DNA of 64,000 nt from Paramarasmius palmivorus. Its lineage: Eukaryota; Basidiomycota; Agaricomycetes; Agaricales; Marasmiaceae. The notes under the pieces are model-generated. The model was not told the origin of the DNA. It did no database searches and saw nothing but the letters and a program-made list of their open reading frames with translations. This document shows positions 45,123 through 58,254 of the stretch, piece by piece (position 1 is the first letter of the stretch; every line of letters starts with the position of its first letter). The DNA lies in assembly GCA_037176845.1 (NCBI GenBank), contig JAYKXP010000025.1:62001-126000 (forward strand), in the 5' to 3' direction. The position numbers and the translations under genes are program-made.

Positions 45123-48100
45123 ATGATAACAACGTTCATCCTCCAACTCGTTCCTTGCATATTAGCCATTGTCACGCTTAGCGTTGCGCAATTCCAGCCT
45201 TCTGCATTACCGCTACTCGTCAGGTCACCTTACTTCAATAGTTGGATTGCTCCAAATGTATCATTCAGCTGGCCACAATTTTGGAGTGGCAATCACGTAC
45301 GCCGTTTACTCCTTGTCCGGTAATTAGGTTTGACCTTTGATTTCAGAGTTTAGGGTGGGCTGGTTTCATTAGAGTGGACGGAGATGTATATGAAGCAATC
45401 GGGATGGCATTCAGTGAACCGGAACCAAAGTACCTTCAAGTGGGGAAGAATGGGGCGTTGGCAACAATTAACGGTATCAGCGTTACACCCACGCGAACAA
45501 TATACTCGCTCTCAGCTGGCCCAATGCAGCTCAACCTCACCTTCCTTAGTCCCATCGAGGTTCGCCGTTCTTCTTTCTCCAACCCTAAGCTCAAAGGATT
45601 AAAATTGAACCTCGTAGCCACACGATCTCACGCTCCAGTCCTTTCCATTCGGATACGTTTACGTCGATGCTGTATCGAGTGACGGCCGTGCGCATAATGT
45701 ACAGATATACTCTGACCTGACCGGAGGTACGTATTGAGGGCAATATATCTTCAAGTCATCATTAACTGCCTCCCTGGATATAGAATGGCTTTCAGACAAT
45801 GTCAAAGATCCAATGTCCTGGGACACGACCACGACAGACTCAGCAGTCTTCCACAGCGCACAGTTGGCGTCTCCTGATAAGCTTGCAAATGGTTATATTG
45901 CCCGCGACGGTGTCCTGTACCATGCCACACTGGCGGTAAGCACCAATGACTCTGTATAAGAATCTCTACCGACTTTTTGTGTACAGAGCTCAGGAATGAC
46001 CTGGCAAACAGGGAATCACTCAGCTCTACGACCCTGGTGGATAGCCAATGGCTCGCTTAACAACACAAAGGACCAGACGGACAGCCAGAGAATCAACGAG
46101 TAAGTGACATGTCTGCACTGCTAAGTCGATGCAGTGGAGTCGTTAACACAAACTCTGTTTAGTAAATATCCTGTTATCGCGTTCGCCAACGACTTGGGAA
46201 CAATCACTGCAACATCTCAGCCTGTAGTCTGGGCTATCGGATATGTTCGTACCCCGGTGGTCAGTCTGACAGGATCCCAGGAACTACAGCCTTACTGGAC
46301 CACCACATATTCTCAGATTGACGACGGAGTAAGCTGCGTTCCACATTTCCGAGGTATTGGGCCAATCCAAAGGCTCATATCCACTTCAACAGATACAAGC
46401 ATTTCTGATAGACTTTTCCAACGCGAAATCTCGAGCAGAGATTCTCGACGATAAGATACTTTCCGAAGCCAGAAAGGTCTCCCCAAACTACGCCGATTTG
46501 GTCTCGCTCTCAGCACGCCAGACATTTGGTGGCGTTGAAACCGCAGTTTCTTCGTCCGGAAGCGCACGGATGTTCATGAAAGACGTGGGCATATCTCAGT
46601 AGGTTTTACATTTTATGATCGTAATATCTACGACGTTAACCAGGACTTCCAAGACGAGTGAACCCCGTTGAAGTAATCTATGCGTCGCTGCCAGCATATT
46701 TATATATCAACGCCACTTGGGGTCGTTATTTGTTAGAACCGTTACTTGAAAATCAGCAATCATCGCTCTACGCTGCTCCCGATCTTGGTAAAATTTCACC
46801 AGAAATTCGTGATTCCATGAGCTGATACTTGTTTTGTGGAGGTGTTAATTACCCAATTGTTCAAGGAGGAGCATCTAACCGACTCAGGGCCATTGAGGGT
46901 GCGTAGAACTAGAGCCAACGGGTTATTGGTGTTAACCAAGTCCGAAAATCCATTGTAAATTTCCACAGACTCTGGAAGTATGCTCATTATGACGTGGGCA
47001 CAAGCAAGATTTTCAGGAGATCAGACACTCCTCCTTGACTATGTGAGTCGTATTCGGAACATAATGTATTCAAATGTTAATGGGAAAGCGTTACAGTACG
47101 ACACATTGAAAACATGGACGGATAATGTTATCTCTGCGAATGCAGTCGTTCCTTCTGGCTAGTGAGTCTTGTTTTGATACGGGCGTCAGGTTAAATCTTA
47201 ATTGTTCCTTCGCTGAAACTGTTACGCTTTAATAGTCAAGACGCCGATGGACTGACAAGCACCAATCTGACCAATCTAGCACTCAAGGGCATCATCGGAG
47301 TCCGAGCAATGGCTGAAATCAGCCACACCCTCGGGAAAGGTGATGACGCAAGCAAATATCAGGTGCAACATCATTCGCTTCGGGAGGTGTACAATACATT
47401 AACTGTAGGGCTGGTTAGAGTCAAGCTTCTCAGTGGATCGAGCAATGGGAGAAATCGGCAAGCCTGAACGGGCATCTGGTGTCTTCCTATAACGCTGGTG
47501 GTTCATGGGGCATGATTTATAACTTGTTTGCGGACAAGTTGCTAGGTATGAACCTGGTCAGCCAAGAGGTGAGTAAAAAACAATTCGAGCTCGCCTCTAA
47601 CGCGGATCTAATTCCTACTCGTTGTCAGGTCTACGATGAACAGGACGCATTTTACTCAAATCTACTCAAATCAGGTCAGTCATTTTCATTTTTTTAAAAC
47701 CCATGCAATGATTCGAGTATTGCAACAGCAAACAAATTCGGACTGTCCTTTGACTCTAGTACCGATCTCGTCAAATATCGTGAGTCAAAGGCTACCTTTA
47801 TTATCTTACAATGTGGGCTCAGCGCATATTGCGATGGCGCAGAATGGACGTTTTTAACTGCCGCGACCACGAAGGACTCTTCGACTCGGGAGGAGCTCCT
47901 CCGAAGCGTCCACGAAAAGGCTCAAGTTAATCCCAGTGCGGCTTTCTCGTCGACCTATGATGCGAAGAAAAACGTGTCATCTGGGTTTTCCAGGTAACTG
48001 AACTTCTCTAGTCGAAGTAGAACCTCCATTGATCTTCACTCTTCCGAAGTCCTGCCCTAGGAGCTGCATTCGGCATTCTATCGATGAAGTGGGTCTACCA

Positions 48101-48765
48101 TTCGAATTGGTATCAATCATCGGACAAGATGCTAATCAACCACCTTTAGCTTACCGAGCCAACTAGCGGGTCTCTCGGGTAACACAGTCGTCGGAGGGAC
48201 TGGTAACAAGAAACCGGCCGCTGGTGCAATAGCGGGGGGTGTCATTGGCGGTCTCGCTGGCCTGGCTATTGTTATCATTGGATCGCTGCTCTGGATGCGA
48301 CGCAAGAAAAGTGATCAGGTTCAGCCATCGCGTGAGAAAGAGAGTATACCAGCGAGATATTTTGGGAGACTCGGAAGTATGAACAGCATCCTCGGGCGAA
48401 ATGACCGTCATTCCCCAGCCAATCCTGATATCGAATCGCTGGGCACGCTCACGCTCGGGGACCATAGTCAGCGCACCCAACTCGGCCACTACTACAACAA
48501 CTCCCAATCCAGCACTCTCCCCACCAGAAGTAGTGATTCAAAGAGAACGAATTTGCCTTCTTCTCTTCCGAATCCGAGTTCCCCGACCGAAATCTTATCC
48601 TCACGCTATACAATGTCTGACATAGCGACATCGTTAGGGGCCCCAGAACGCACCAATTCTGATGTCTCCGCCTTGAGAGGCGAGGTTGAACATTTGAGGC
48701 GAAACATGGAGGAGATTCGGACAAGGACGGTCTACGAACCTCCGCCCTCGTACACTGCCCAATGA
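45123..48765 (+). CDS. GtaA-type glutaminase, membrane-anchored, paralogue 3
   Basis: First exon 45123-45296. Signal peptide MITTFILQLVPCILAIVTLS, then LLVRSPYFNSW. Family blocks: GFIRVDGDVYEAIGMAF, TPTRTIYSLSAGPMQLNLTF, SFPFGYVYVDAVSSDGR, YADLVSLSARQTFGGVETAV, SGSMLIMTWAQARFSGDQ, LTNLALKGIIGVRAMAEISH and SYNAGGSWGMIYNLFADKLL. The position after SGDQ uses AQA where other copies have AHA. The membrane helix (AGAIAGGVIGGLAGLAIVIIG) is followed by SLLWMRRKK, a Ser/Thr-rich tail of about 110 residues, the charged helix SALRGEVEHLRRNMEEIRTR and YEPPPSYTAQ at the end. All blocks are in order with short GT..AG introns, so it is judged intact. First of the head-to-tail array at the right side of the window. 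Confidence 0.9.
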
Positions 48766-50045
48766 TCAAGCTCCTGTCTTCTCATTGATTCTAACGATTT
48801 ATCGGACAAAGGTACATAGCTGTATATGCAGAGGTTGAATAAGATGTTTATTGTGAACTTGAGGGGGAAACTGTTGATTGAGAGTTCTAGATCAAGGTAA
48901 GCTCAAGTCGTGAATGAAAGCCTGATTATGTTGTACTACCCATTCAAGTCTCCGATATTTGAAAGTAGACATTCGTACTCGTTTTTGTTCTACTCAACTA
49001 TGACTTCTCGCTAAGGTTCACAATGGCGAACAAACCTAAAGTCGAGAAGTTCTGTCAATTGAGTCGTCAGCAAGACCAACGCTCGAAGCAGTGAAACTCT
49101 ATTACTCACCGTCGCTATCCCAGGTTTTCAGTTTTTCTAACATGCGCTACCGTCATTCTGGAGAATGGTATGACCCAAAACGACCTAGAAAAGAGATTGG
49201 AGGTCAACATGGAGGTCGCTATCCAAGACGCGTCGAGGACCTGTGTTCGCACACTCGGGTCCGACAACCTCTTTCTCTTTTCAACCCTCATCTGAGAGGC
49301 CCTTGGAGGCCACTTCAAGACTACTTCAAGACTCACATGCCATATGGGTTATCCCGAATCCCTCGTATGCACACTCATCAGAAGAACCGAGATGCAAGAT
49401 ACCAGGAGAAGGAAGCTTGGAGCATTAGGTGAGCACCCATATTATCGTCGAGCTTGACAAAGTCGAAACTGGATCAATAATATTAGTTGCCTAGATTTCA
49501 TTTTGCTGCGATAAGCAACTATCTCGGTTTCTTAGACGACTTTCTATGTAGCTATACTAGCTCAATTGTGCTCAGCCTTCTCTCCTGGACCTTCATCGCG
49601 ACCTCAGTGTATCCTAGGCTCAATATTGAACCCTTGGCGCGCAATGAGGTAGCACGGGAGCACCTTGAGCTCGTCTCGATAAACCAGTGCATGTGAACAC
49701 AACCACGCGGAGCCTCCTGTAGCATAAAACCAGTGGTTCGATGGACGGAGACACGGAGGATCGAAGACGTTGTTCTGATGGTGCGTTTGCTTCATCTCGC
49801 CCTCTTACAACGACTCATAATATTGTGTAGTACCTTCCAAGTCCACTCGATCAAATAGGCAAGACGGGCTATGGGCCATATAGCGTGCGGGGGGAGGGCA
49901 GGAACGAGATTCCGCGCGCTTTCTGGGGCTCGGCAGGCCACGGAAATTCGTTATGTGTAGCTTAATTTCGGATGTTGGATTGGTGGATGAATTTTATATT
50001 TTGTTTCTATACGACGACATAGGGAACACTAGGAGGGATCGATGG
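48766..50045. other. Intergenic, no supported gene
   Basis: Open frames near 49091-49432 are not protein-like. A fragment around 49140-49290 reads ILENGMTQNDLEKRLEVNM and may be an exon relic; I could not extend it. Confidence 0.25.
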
Positions 50046-50555
50046 TTAACCCTGCTGGGCTGAGAAGTCATTCCGGTCATCGGTGCTCAAAACATGTAAG
50101 AGTTGCCCCTTCAGCGATAGGTCCACCATAAGACTCGCTGCTGTGACATTCGTCTTGAGTGTTTCGTGACCTCGTGTGCCGAAGAGGTAGATTTCAGATG
50201 CTCCTGGTACGGGATCCCAAGATTTCAAGGTGTTACGAGCTTGTATTTGACTAGGCAAGTTAGACGAGGCCTATGGGTTCTTGACCAGTTCGTAGTTGGG
50301 CTACCTGGAATGCAAGCCCATGCATGGCCATTCTTAACTGTTGAGATGAATGTATGGTGCGAGGCATGTCGACGCTGTGCTAGGAATTAATATTAATGTG
50401 CGAGAACAGTGTTGACGAACACATTACTTACCGTGCCATTCGTCCGTCTCATCTGAGAACCCCAAACTCTTTAGAACTTTGAGATGTTCCACCTCTAGCG
50501 TTTTTGTTGTCGTTCTCCCCAAAGCAGCAGCTACAGTCCCTTCATATCTCATCAT
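50046..50555 (-). CDS. Possible small spliced gene of unknown function
   Basis: A first exon at 50432-50555 reads MMRYEGTVAAALGRTTTKTL and a helical VEHLKVLKSLGFSDETDEWH, ending at a strong GTAAGT donor. A following exon near 50300-50370 reads HASHHTFISTVKNGHAWACI. A terminal exon ending at 50046 reads GASEIYLFGTRGHETLKTN. The last junction could not be made in phase, so the gene may be broken. Family not recognised. Confidence 0.3.
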
Positions 50556-51588
50556 AGATCGTGTCCGTGGATTCGAGATACATTATTGAGAAGTCAAGAA
50601 GAGGGTGAATTGCGCGGAGATCATCAATAGAGAAAAGATGGGAGTTGCAAAAAAGCCGCGAGGTCGGGGATACCGGAAGCGAATGCCTCTCTTCTCGCGC
50701 TCCCATCATGATCACGTCTTTCAACAAACGCGGTAGTTTTCAAGCACAAAAGTAGGATGATAACGGTGAGCCCGTATACATATCTTTGCCCTTGCAAAGC
50801 TGTGACACAAGGCTGAGAATTTGACTGGCTTGGTCTTTAGGCTCGGAATGCTGACTGAACCTTGATATTAGATATGGCAGGCAACTCAACATTCATCGCT
50901 TTGGAAGCCACCCGAGGACTGTGTAGACCTTTACCGCACTACACATCTCACTGTAAGTCGAAAAACTCATCATTCGAATTCAACCCCATGGCATTGGAAT
51001 TGAAACGGATACCGTGGTAATACTTGCCTTGCATGACACTTACCGGTTATAGCACTTGCAAGTTTCGTAGGTGATTTGATTTGATGTACCTCCCCTCTTT
51101 GAAACTGACATCTGTGTATTAGCCCCGAGCCCTGAATCCCGATATGAATACGAGCCTTACACTATACCTGGAGTGCGATCCGAATAACATTCCATACGAT
51201 TAACTGTCCTGAAGTTGTTCTAAAATCGAAGAGTTATTCCTTACCTGCTGACATCGCAAGAAAGTTGAAGAAAATGCTGTACGACACTGTTCGGGACAGC
51301 CTCCAGGTATTCCGAGTCCCGGCATAAGGTGCCCTGTTCCACATGCACCTCAGCTTCCTCAGCCATCAAGCAGCTCATCAGATCCAAGATCAAACTCGCC
51401 GTAAGTAAGTACATTAAAAGCAGTGAAGGAATGGGTTATTCGGATACTCCCCCTTCCCTCACAACTACCTGCCGCACCTTACCGTAGCAGACAAAGTTGC
51501 AGTTGGAGGTTACATTCCCAAACCTTCGAGCTTCAAGGGTGATCCTGCTACGACTTCACTGACCCCGCGGAGCGGCCCTTGCAAGACA
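50556..51588. other. Intergenic, upstream of glutaminase paralogue 4
   Basis: No supported gene. About 51411-51480 resembles the region before paralogue 5 (58090-58150): AAAGCAGT, TCGGATACTC and CTTCCCTCACAACT-like strings occur in the same order, suggesting a duplicated control region. Confidence 0.4.
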
Positions 51589-54500
51589 ATGCTGCTTATT
51601 CTCCATATCCTCGTGGGCCTTTCAATTGCTGCACTTAGTAGTGCACAGTTTCAGCCTTCGGAGGTGCCACTTCTCGTTCGCACGCCTTACTTTAGTAGTT
51701 GGGTCAGTCGGAACATCTTTGATGATTCGCCAAAGTTCTGGAATGGCGACAACGTACGTCAATCACTTACCTATAGTCTCAAGATGGTCTCGAGCTAATC
51801 TATCACGCAGGTTACTTTGGGTGGTTTTATTAAAGTGGACGGAACACCATATGAATGGATGGGAACTGCTTGGAAAGATGGAGGTCTTGCTGATAGAGCC
51901 GGAATGAATTTCAGCTTTGTGGAAGTTGACGATATAAGCGTCACACCAACACGCACGGTGTATTCGGTTTCAGCTGGTCCAATGCGACTAAATTTCACAT
52001 TCCTCAGTCCTGTCGAGGTGCGTGCCACTATTATTCTCTTCCGCAGAGTTCTGAGACGGTCTCCTTAGCCTCATGATCTCACTCTCCAGTCGTTCCCGTT
52101 TGGATACATCTACGTAGATGCTATTTCTGGTGATGGAGGCTCACATGACGTACAGCTATATTGTGATATCACTGGAGGTATGTGCATTGACCAACTCCAA
52201 AGAATTGATGATATCTGACATGAGGACGTAGAGTGGCTTTCGGATGATAGAAAGGACGATATCACCTGGGAAAATGTCACGAGCGATTCAATGTTCTTCC
52301 ACAAGATTCAACTCAAGTCGGATAACAAACCCGCTACCAACATGGCTCATGATGGTCTGCTCTACTTTGCGACCCAGCCTGTAAGCGATCTCAAGCTTCA
52401 ATCGCGTGGGGAGCTAATGGTAACGTAGGACTCGAATTCAAACATGACGTGGAATAGTGGAGGACAGATGGCGCGGCGATCCTTCTTCTTTAAGAATAGT
52501 GCATTGAGTAACACGCAAGATCCCAACCTACGATGTATTAACTGGTGCGTGCTTGGACTGACTGGATATTGTACAATCACCGAAGGCTGAAGATTCATCA
52601 GTGGTGACCCTCCTGTCTTCGCATTTGCAAACGACCTAGGAGATATCACTTCAACATCTCAACCTGTAGTCTGGGCTATTGGATATGTTCGCAACCCTGT
52701 GATTACCCGGACCGGACAGCAACTGAAGCCATATTGGACGACTGCATATAGCCGTATTGAAGATGGGGTAAGTTTATTGACTCTAACAGCGCTGCAGTTG
52801 TAACCCACACCTATCCTTGCCAACAGATGCTAGCATTCTTGAAAGACTTTTCCGATGCAAAAGCTCGGGCAGAGACTTTCGACGAAAAAATCGTTTCTGA
52901 GGCTGGAAAGGTTTCCTCCGATTACGCTGGTTTGGTATCGCTTTCAACGCGCCAAGTATTCGGAAGTGTGGAAATCGCTATCGACCCGGCTAATGGACCT
53001 CTGATGTTCATGAAAGATGTTGGCACATCGCTGTAGGTCACCCATTATGTTTACGCCTTCATCTCATTGAATCCTCATTCTAGGCGTGTGAACCTGGTTT
53101 CGACGATCTTCGCGTCCTTCCCAGCATACATATACATTAACTCAACTTGGGCTCGTTATCTTCTGGAACCACTACTTCAAAATCGACAGCTATCGACAGA
53201 TACCAGTCGATATGCCCCTTCTGACCTCGGTGGGAAATCTTGGAAGTTTGAGGCTTCCACTTCCTGACATGATATACTGTTTCGTGTAGGTGACAGCTAC
53301 CCAGAGGTGCCAGGCGGTACGTACAACTTGGCCCGGACCATCGAAGGTGTGTAACAAAGTTTTATCTATGAGCAATGCTCTTATTCAATTGGGACAGACT
53401 CCGGCAGTATGCTCATCATGACATGGGCCCATGCAAAGTTCTCAGGAAGTCAGACTCTCCTCTCCACATATGTAAGACATTTAATGCCACGCTTGTCTGG
53501 TTGGCTACTCACCAGTAACATCAGTATCAAACTCTCCGAGAATGGACTGAGAATCTGATTGCCGCAAATGCGGTTACACCTTCTGGATAGTGCGCTCCAT
53601 CTTCTTGCGGCTTACTCGTTCTGGATGAGGCTCAATACTTTGCCAGCGAAGACGCCGATGGTCTGAGCACCGCCAACCTGACGAATCTAGCGCTGAAAGG
53701 GATCATTGGAGTTCGAGCGATGGCTGACATTAGCTACACCCTCGGAAAGGGCGACGACGCAGCTAAGTATCAGGTATGACACTATTCATGTTGAAGAGTT
53801 CAATATACACTGACTGTACGGTGGAACAGACCCAGGCTTCTCGGTGGATTGAACAATGGAAAGCCATGGCAAGAGACGGCAGTGATGGTCACTTATTATC
53901 TGCCTATAACTTGAGTGGTTCGTGGGGGATGATTTATAACCTATTTGCGGACAAATGGCTGGGCATGAATTTGGTTGACCCAGAGGTGATAAAGTCAGTT
54001 AGCTTTGTTTCGCGAGTGGCACTGACGAGGTAAAAACAAGATCTACGAGGCACAAGATGTGTCTTACGGAAGACAGCTTCAATCCTCAGGTAAGTCACAT
54101 CATTGGTATCACTGTAGCCATTTCACCCCTTTGCTGACACAGTCATCTAGGGAATGAATTTGGAATACCTTTCGATTACAGTAGGAGCGAAATCCAATAT
54201 CGTGAGTTGATCGTGGTCCTGTAGGTTCTTACTGTGGGCTTAGTGGTGGTTTAGACTGGACCATGTTCACCGCTGCGACCACGAACTCTTCAGTTCGGGG
54301 AAAGCTCCTTCAGAGTGTCTACGACAAGGCCAGTGATATAGATCAGCGAGTCGCCTTCGCATCGACGTATGACACTCGGACAAGGAACGCTACTGGAAGG
54401 GCTAAGTGAGTGAAGCTTACATTATTTCGACCGAAACTTACAGTCTGATCCTTGGTCACAAGTCCTGCCCTAGGAGCAGCATTTGCTATTCTCGCAATGG

Positions 54501-55128
54501 AGTATGTCTACTTCTGATCAGTGGTCGATTAGAGCTAATCGACATCTCTAGTATGTCTGGTGCGCTAGGTGGGCTTCCGAGCAACTCTGTCGCCGGTTCG
54601 TCGGGGATCAAGTCCGTAGCTAGTACAATAGCAGGCGGTATAGTGGGTGGCATTGTTGGTGTCGCTTGTATTGCTCTCGGACTGTTGTTCTGGAGGCGAC
54701 AGAAGAAGACCTACCTAGCCCGAGACTTTCAACAGACGGGTGGCATAATGGACAAGTTCTTCGGTAGAGGTCGGGCAAATGACCAGCCGGAAGATGGTCA
54801 TCCATCGGTCTCTCCTTATACCCACTGGTCGATAGCGACGCCCTCCGTGAACACTCAAAATAGCCACCCTCAAGATGCTCACCAGACAGGAACCAGCGGT
54901 TCAAGGAAAAAGGATTTGGCTAGTTCCAGTCGAAGCCCTTTCTCGACGGAAATCACGTCTCTGGGCGATACTGTAACATCACCCCCGGCGCCGTCTTCAA
55001 CCCGGCCGTCCTCAAGAAGCGCCGGTTCTGATATGTCCGCCCTGAGAAATGAAGTTGAACGCCTCAGGCAAAACATGGCAGAGATTCGGTCGAGGACAAA
55101 CTACGAGCCTCCCCCTTCCTACAACTAA
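51589..55128 (+). CDS. GtaA-type glutaminase, membrane-anchored, paralogue 4
   Basis: Signal peptide MLLILHILVGLSIAALSSAQ, then FQPSEVPLLVRTPYFSSW. Blocks in order: GFIKVDGTPYEWMGTAW, TPTRTVYSVSAGPMRLNFTF, SFPFGYIYVDAISGDG, TSQPVVWAIGYVRNPVI, YAGLVSLSTRQVFGSVEIAI, DSGSMLIMTWAHAKFSGSQ, LTNLALKGIIGVRAMADIS and SGSWGMIYNLFADKWLGMN. STRQVFG (not SARQTFG), with VEVDDISV-type wording in the early part, places it with paralogue 5. The membrane helix (AGGIVGGIVGVACIALGLLF) is followed by WRRQKK, a FFGRGRANDQPED segment also seen in paralogue 5, the charged helix SALRNEVERLRQNMAEIRSR and YEPPPSYN. A PPxY motif ends the protein. No frame damage seen. Confidence 0.9.
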
Positions 55129-57936
55129 TTTATGACACGCGAACTCTTCCGAGGTACCGACCGCGTCCATACACGAGTATGATACACATATGTATTCATG
55201 ACTGTCGAGAAACATTCTGAACGTTTAGAATAATACTGCCGATGCGAGTTGAGAAACTTCTGGTATTGGGTGTACAGGGAGATAGCTTGAAGTGACTCGT
55301 TCGGGATGAAGATAGTTTTAGAATCTTCGACTGATAATACAACAAGCGGTAACAAGGTCCTACTATCCGCTGGCGCGCAAGAGATAGGTTCAGAGACAAG
55401 GACTGTTGAAAAGCCAAGTGTCCGAGTCAGCACATACCAAACTGTGAAAATAAATGAAAAACACACCTATGCCTTCAGCGACCGCCCCTTTATAACGCCC
55501 ACCAATCTTTCAAACTGTTGACACAGTACTCTCATCGAACGGCAAGATCACCGAGCGCCGATACGACCCCACCCATCTGGGACCTGGCTGCACGCAGCTC
55601 TTTAACGTTTTGGATAAGGAGGCTTTCGACCTTTCCTTCAAGACTAGGCCTGTTCACAGCTTGATGATAAGTAGTACTTGATGCGGGAAAGGAGTTGAGG
55701 GTCTGACACTAGACGGCAAAATCAGCACACGGCAGCATAGCAAATGGTCAAAATACGCACTCTGATTCATATTATAAACCGAGGAGTGAGTGTTTTTTTG
55801 TGTTTTATTTTGTAGACGGTGGTTGACAGGAACGCACTGCCAAAATCTTGAAGGACAGCACCAAGGATGCCAGACACCAAAGGAGGTGAGGGGAAAGGAA
55901 TGGAGGCGGGTAGGCGCTACACCACAATGACCAGTTTACTGAGTACCGAGTCTTGGTGGTTCCAACGCTGCTGATCGATAGTTCAGGTGAGGACGGGCAA
56001 GATGTATGCCATGGTCAACGTCGAACGTACTCTTCTTCAAAGATTTGCAGACAGGGATAATGTTCGATGCATCGTAATGCTTGAATGGTGGGCACCTGAC
56101 GAAGAAATGATTAGACTGTGACAGCGACGGTATCCAGTCACACAGTGCTCACCTTGGGTGTTCGCCGTCTCTATTGCGCTGAAGTACGAGGCAGATGTAA
56201 CGTGTGTCGGGTCGATGAGGCCTCGACGTGGAAAGCGAGGACGCACGAACAGTCGGCAATTTTTAGTGCTCAGAGTACTTTCAACTTGTTGTGAATCTGT
56301 TCAGCACTTCGCGCAAAAATCAGATATGGACGAGGTCAAGCAAAACAACACTCACCCTCTATACGCCTTGGGCCTTAGCCAGGAATTCGCCACGGAACCC
56401 AGTCCATCTACTGGTCCAGATTCTCCTCGGCTTCTCCTCCAATACCATTTTTCCAAAAATTTTCTTCAGCACCATCCTTGGTTCACTTCAGAGCCCTCGG
56501 AGCCAATAAGGGAAGGGAAGGTGTTATTCTTTACCATAGATCGTCTCTTGTTGGTGTCCATGAAGAATACGGGGAAGATGACAACAAAGGGGTGCATAGG
56601 CAAGATGACCACGGAGGCCGCGTCGTGAAAGGCTTTCTCGAGACTTTCTCACCGACTCCCATCATTCTGTTGAGCGTCTCTTTCATGACGACAGCTAGAC
56701 GATATGCCCTTGACTCGAAGTTTGCAGAGATGACGGGTGATAGAGAACAAGGTCAAGCATTAGGTGAGTCTCAAAAACTCAAATTGCGCTGTTGAGTAAC
56801 GTGGATACTGTCCGTTCCCGCCTTTCAGCTTTGTATGTTAGTTTCTAGCCTCGTCAATCCCTGTTATATCCCACGACGCTCCTGATATACGGGAAGGTGA
56901 ATCGACAAGAATACCGGTCGACAGCCCTCAATGCATGACAAGATAAAACCAGCGTGAAGATTCCGCATCCAATGTACGCCGCTATCGTCCTTACGAATGC
57001 TTTTACAGCGTTCTGATCAGACCTTAGATCTTAGAAATGAGACAGGTAACTTAAGCTTCGAATTGCACCAAGGCTGTTGATGAAAAGGTACAGAGGGCAG
57101 TATCGGGGCGGTATGCCGGTGAAAGCCGCAGACACGTTGCACTCAAGGAATGGCCTGGTGCACCATCCGATAGTTGCCTAGGAATTATCATCACACGAAG
57201 CGCCACATTTCGATGAACAGGATGAGGTCGAGGTAGCTGGGTCCGATAGACAGCGGAGCGGTATGTGCTTATAATCTTTCCTTGTATCAATCGTCTTATC
57301 CGTTTTCCTTAGGCGCTCTAAATGAATGCAAAGAACTGTCGACAAGTTTCCGCTTGTAACCCCATTGCTGTATACATTTTCGTTTCCCGACTACATCGGC
57401 TCTACTGATGTGCCTGCCACCTTTGTGCCGTCTCTTGGCATCATCAGGACCTTTGTGACATGCATCTGACCTATTCTGGCATAGGAATTGTCTGGAATTG
57501 TTCACAGTTCGTTCGAAGGTTCTCTTGAATCACCGCGTCTCATCTCACTTGCTGTAGTAACCAGAACCAAGCCTCTCACAGTTGAATCAATAGCTATCTG
57601 CGCGTTAGTGACTGACGCATAGCTTTTTCAACGTGCGGGTGCTTTCAAATTTCGGAATCTTCGTTTTGTTCTGTAGATAATGATCTCCTCCCGTCTGATG
57701 TTCCTAGTAGTAGATGATCAACTTTGATGTCACCCTTCAGCGTCGATGAGGAGTACGCTCGAGGTACGCTATACTTCTTCACCGAGCAGCAGGCAGCTTA
57801 CAAGTCCTAAAATCCTAGCTCTCATATTGTAATTAGATGCCGTTGGTCGAATTCCATTCGTGGTATCAGAATGGGAACCAACGAGTGGTCAACCGCTAAT
57901 ACAGTGCATTAACATGACACTTCTCACCAACGGCGC
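55129..57936. other. Intergenic, no supported gene
   Basis: The largest frame (56158-56628, plus strand, 156 residues) changes character along its length and has no recognisable domain. A minus-strand frame at 57051-57290 is likewise unassigned. At 2.8 kb this is the longest stretch without a call, so decayed transposon sequence is possible. Confidence 0.3.
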
Positions 57937-57943
57937 GCCCGCC

Positions 57944-57999
57944 TTCATAACAAGTGAATACCTGGAGCGTCCCGTTATGAAGGATTGTTTCAAGACTTA
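57944..57999 (-). mobile_element. 56-base hairpin element, solo copy
   Basis: A stem CTTCATAAC (57943-57951) / GTTATGAAG (57974-57982) encloses a 22-base loop and is followed by GATTGTTTCAAGACTTA. The same unit occurs in reverse orientation at 62877-62932. The solo copy is flanked by a 7-base direct repeat GCCCGCC (57937-57943 and 58000-58006), as expected for an insertion. Whether it moves as DNA or marks the end of a larger element is unknown. Confidence 0.5.
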
Positions 58000-58254
58000 G
58001 CCCGCCAGCGGCGCGGGAGTACTTACTTCGGCATTTCATTTTAGTATGCTGTCAGTCACCAAGCAATCATTCAAGATCAGCTTGTACTCATAAAGCAGTA
58101 CGAAAGACAAGATGCTCGGATACTCTCCCTTTCCTCACAACTTGTGCTTAGGTCTTATAGCTGCTGATAGAGGTGCGCCGCGCAGTAGACCTTTCCTTGA
58201 CACCGCCCCCACTACAACTCCAACCCCCTGTACCCGCAGAGCGGCGTCCACAGA

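Noticed and set aside
56158..56628. 156-codon plus-strand frame
   Set aside because: Composition shifts from Cys/Arg-rich to Lys/Met/Thr-rich without domain pattern; no splice or start context.
57974..58005. Helitron 3' end (hairpin followed by CTRR)
   Set aside because: The bases after the stem end in CTTA/CTTAG, not CTRR, and flanking direct repeats argue against Helitron insertion.
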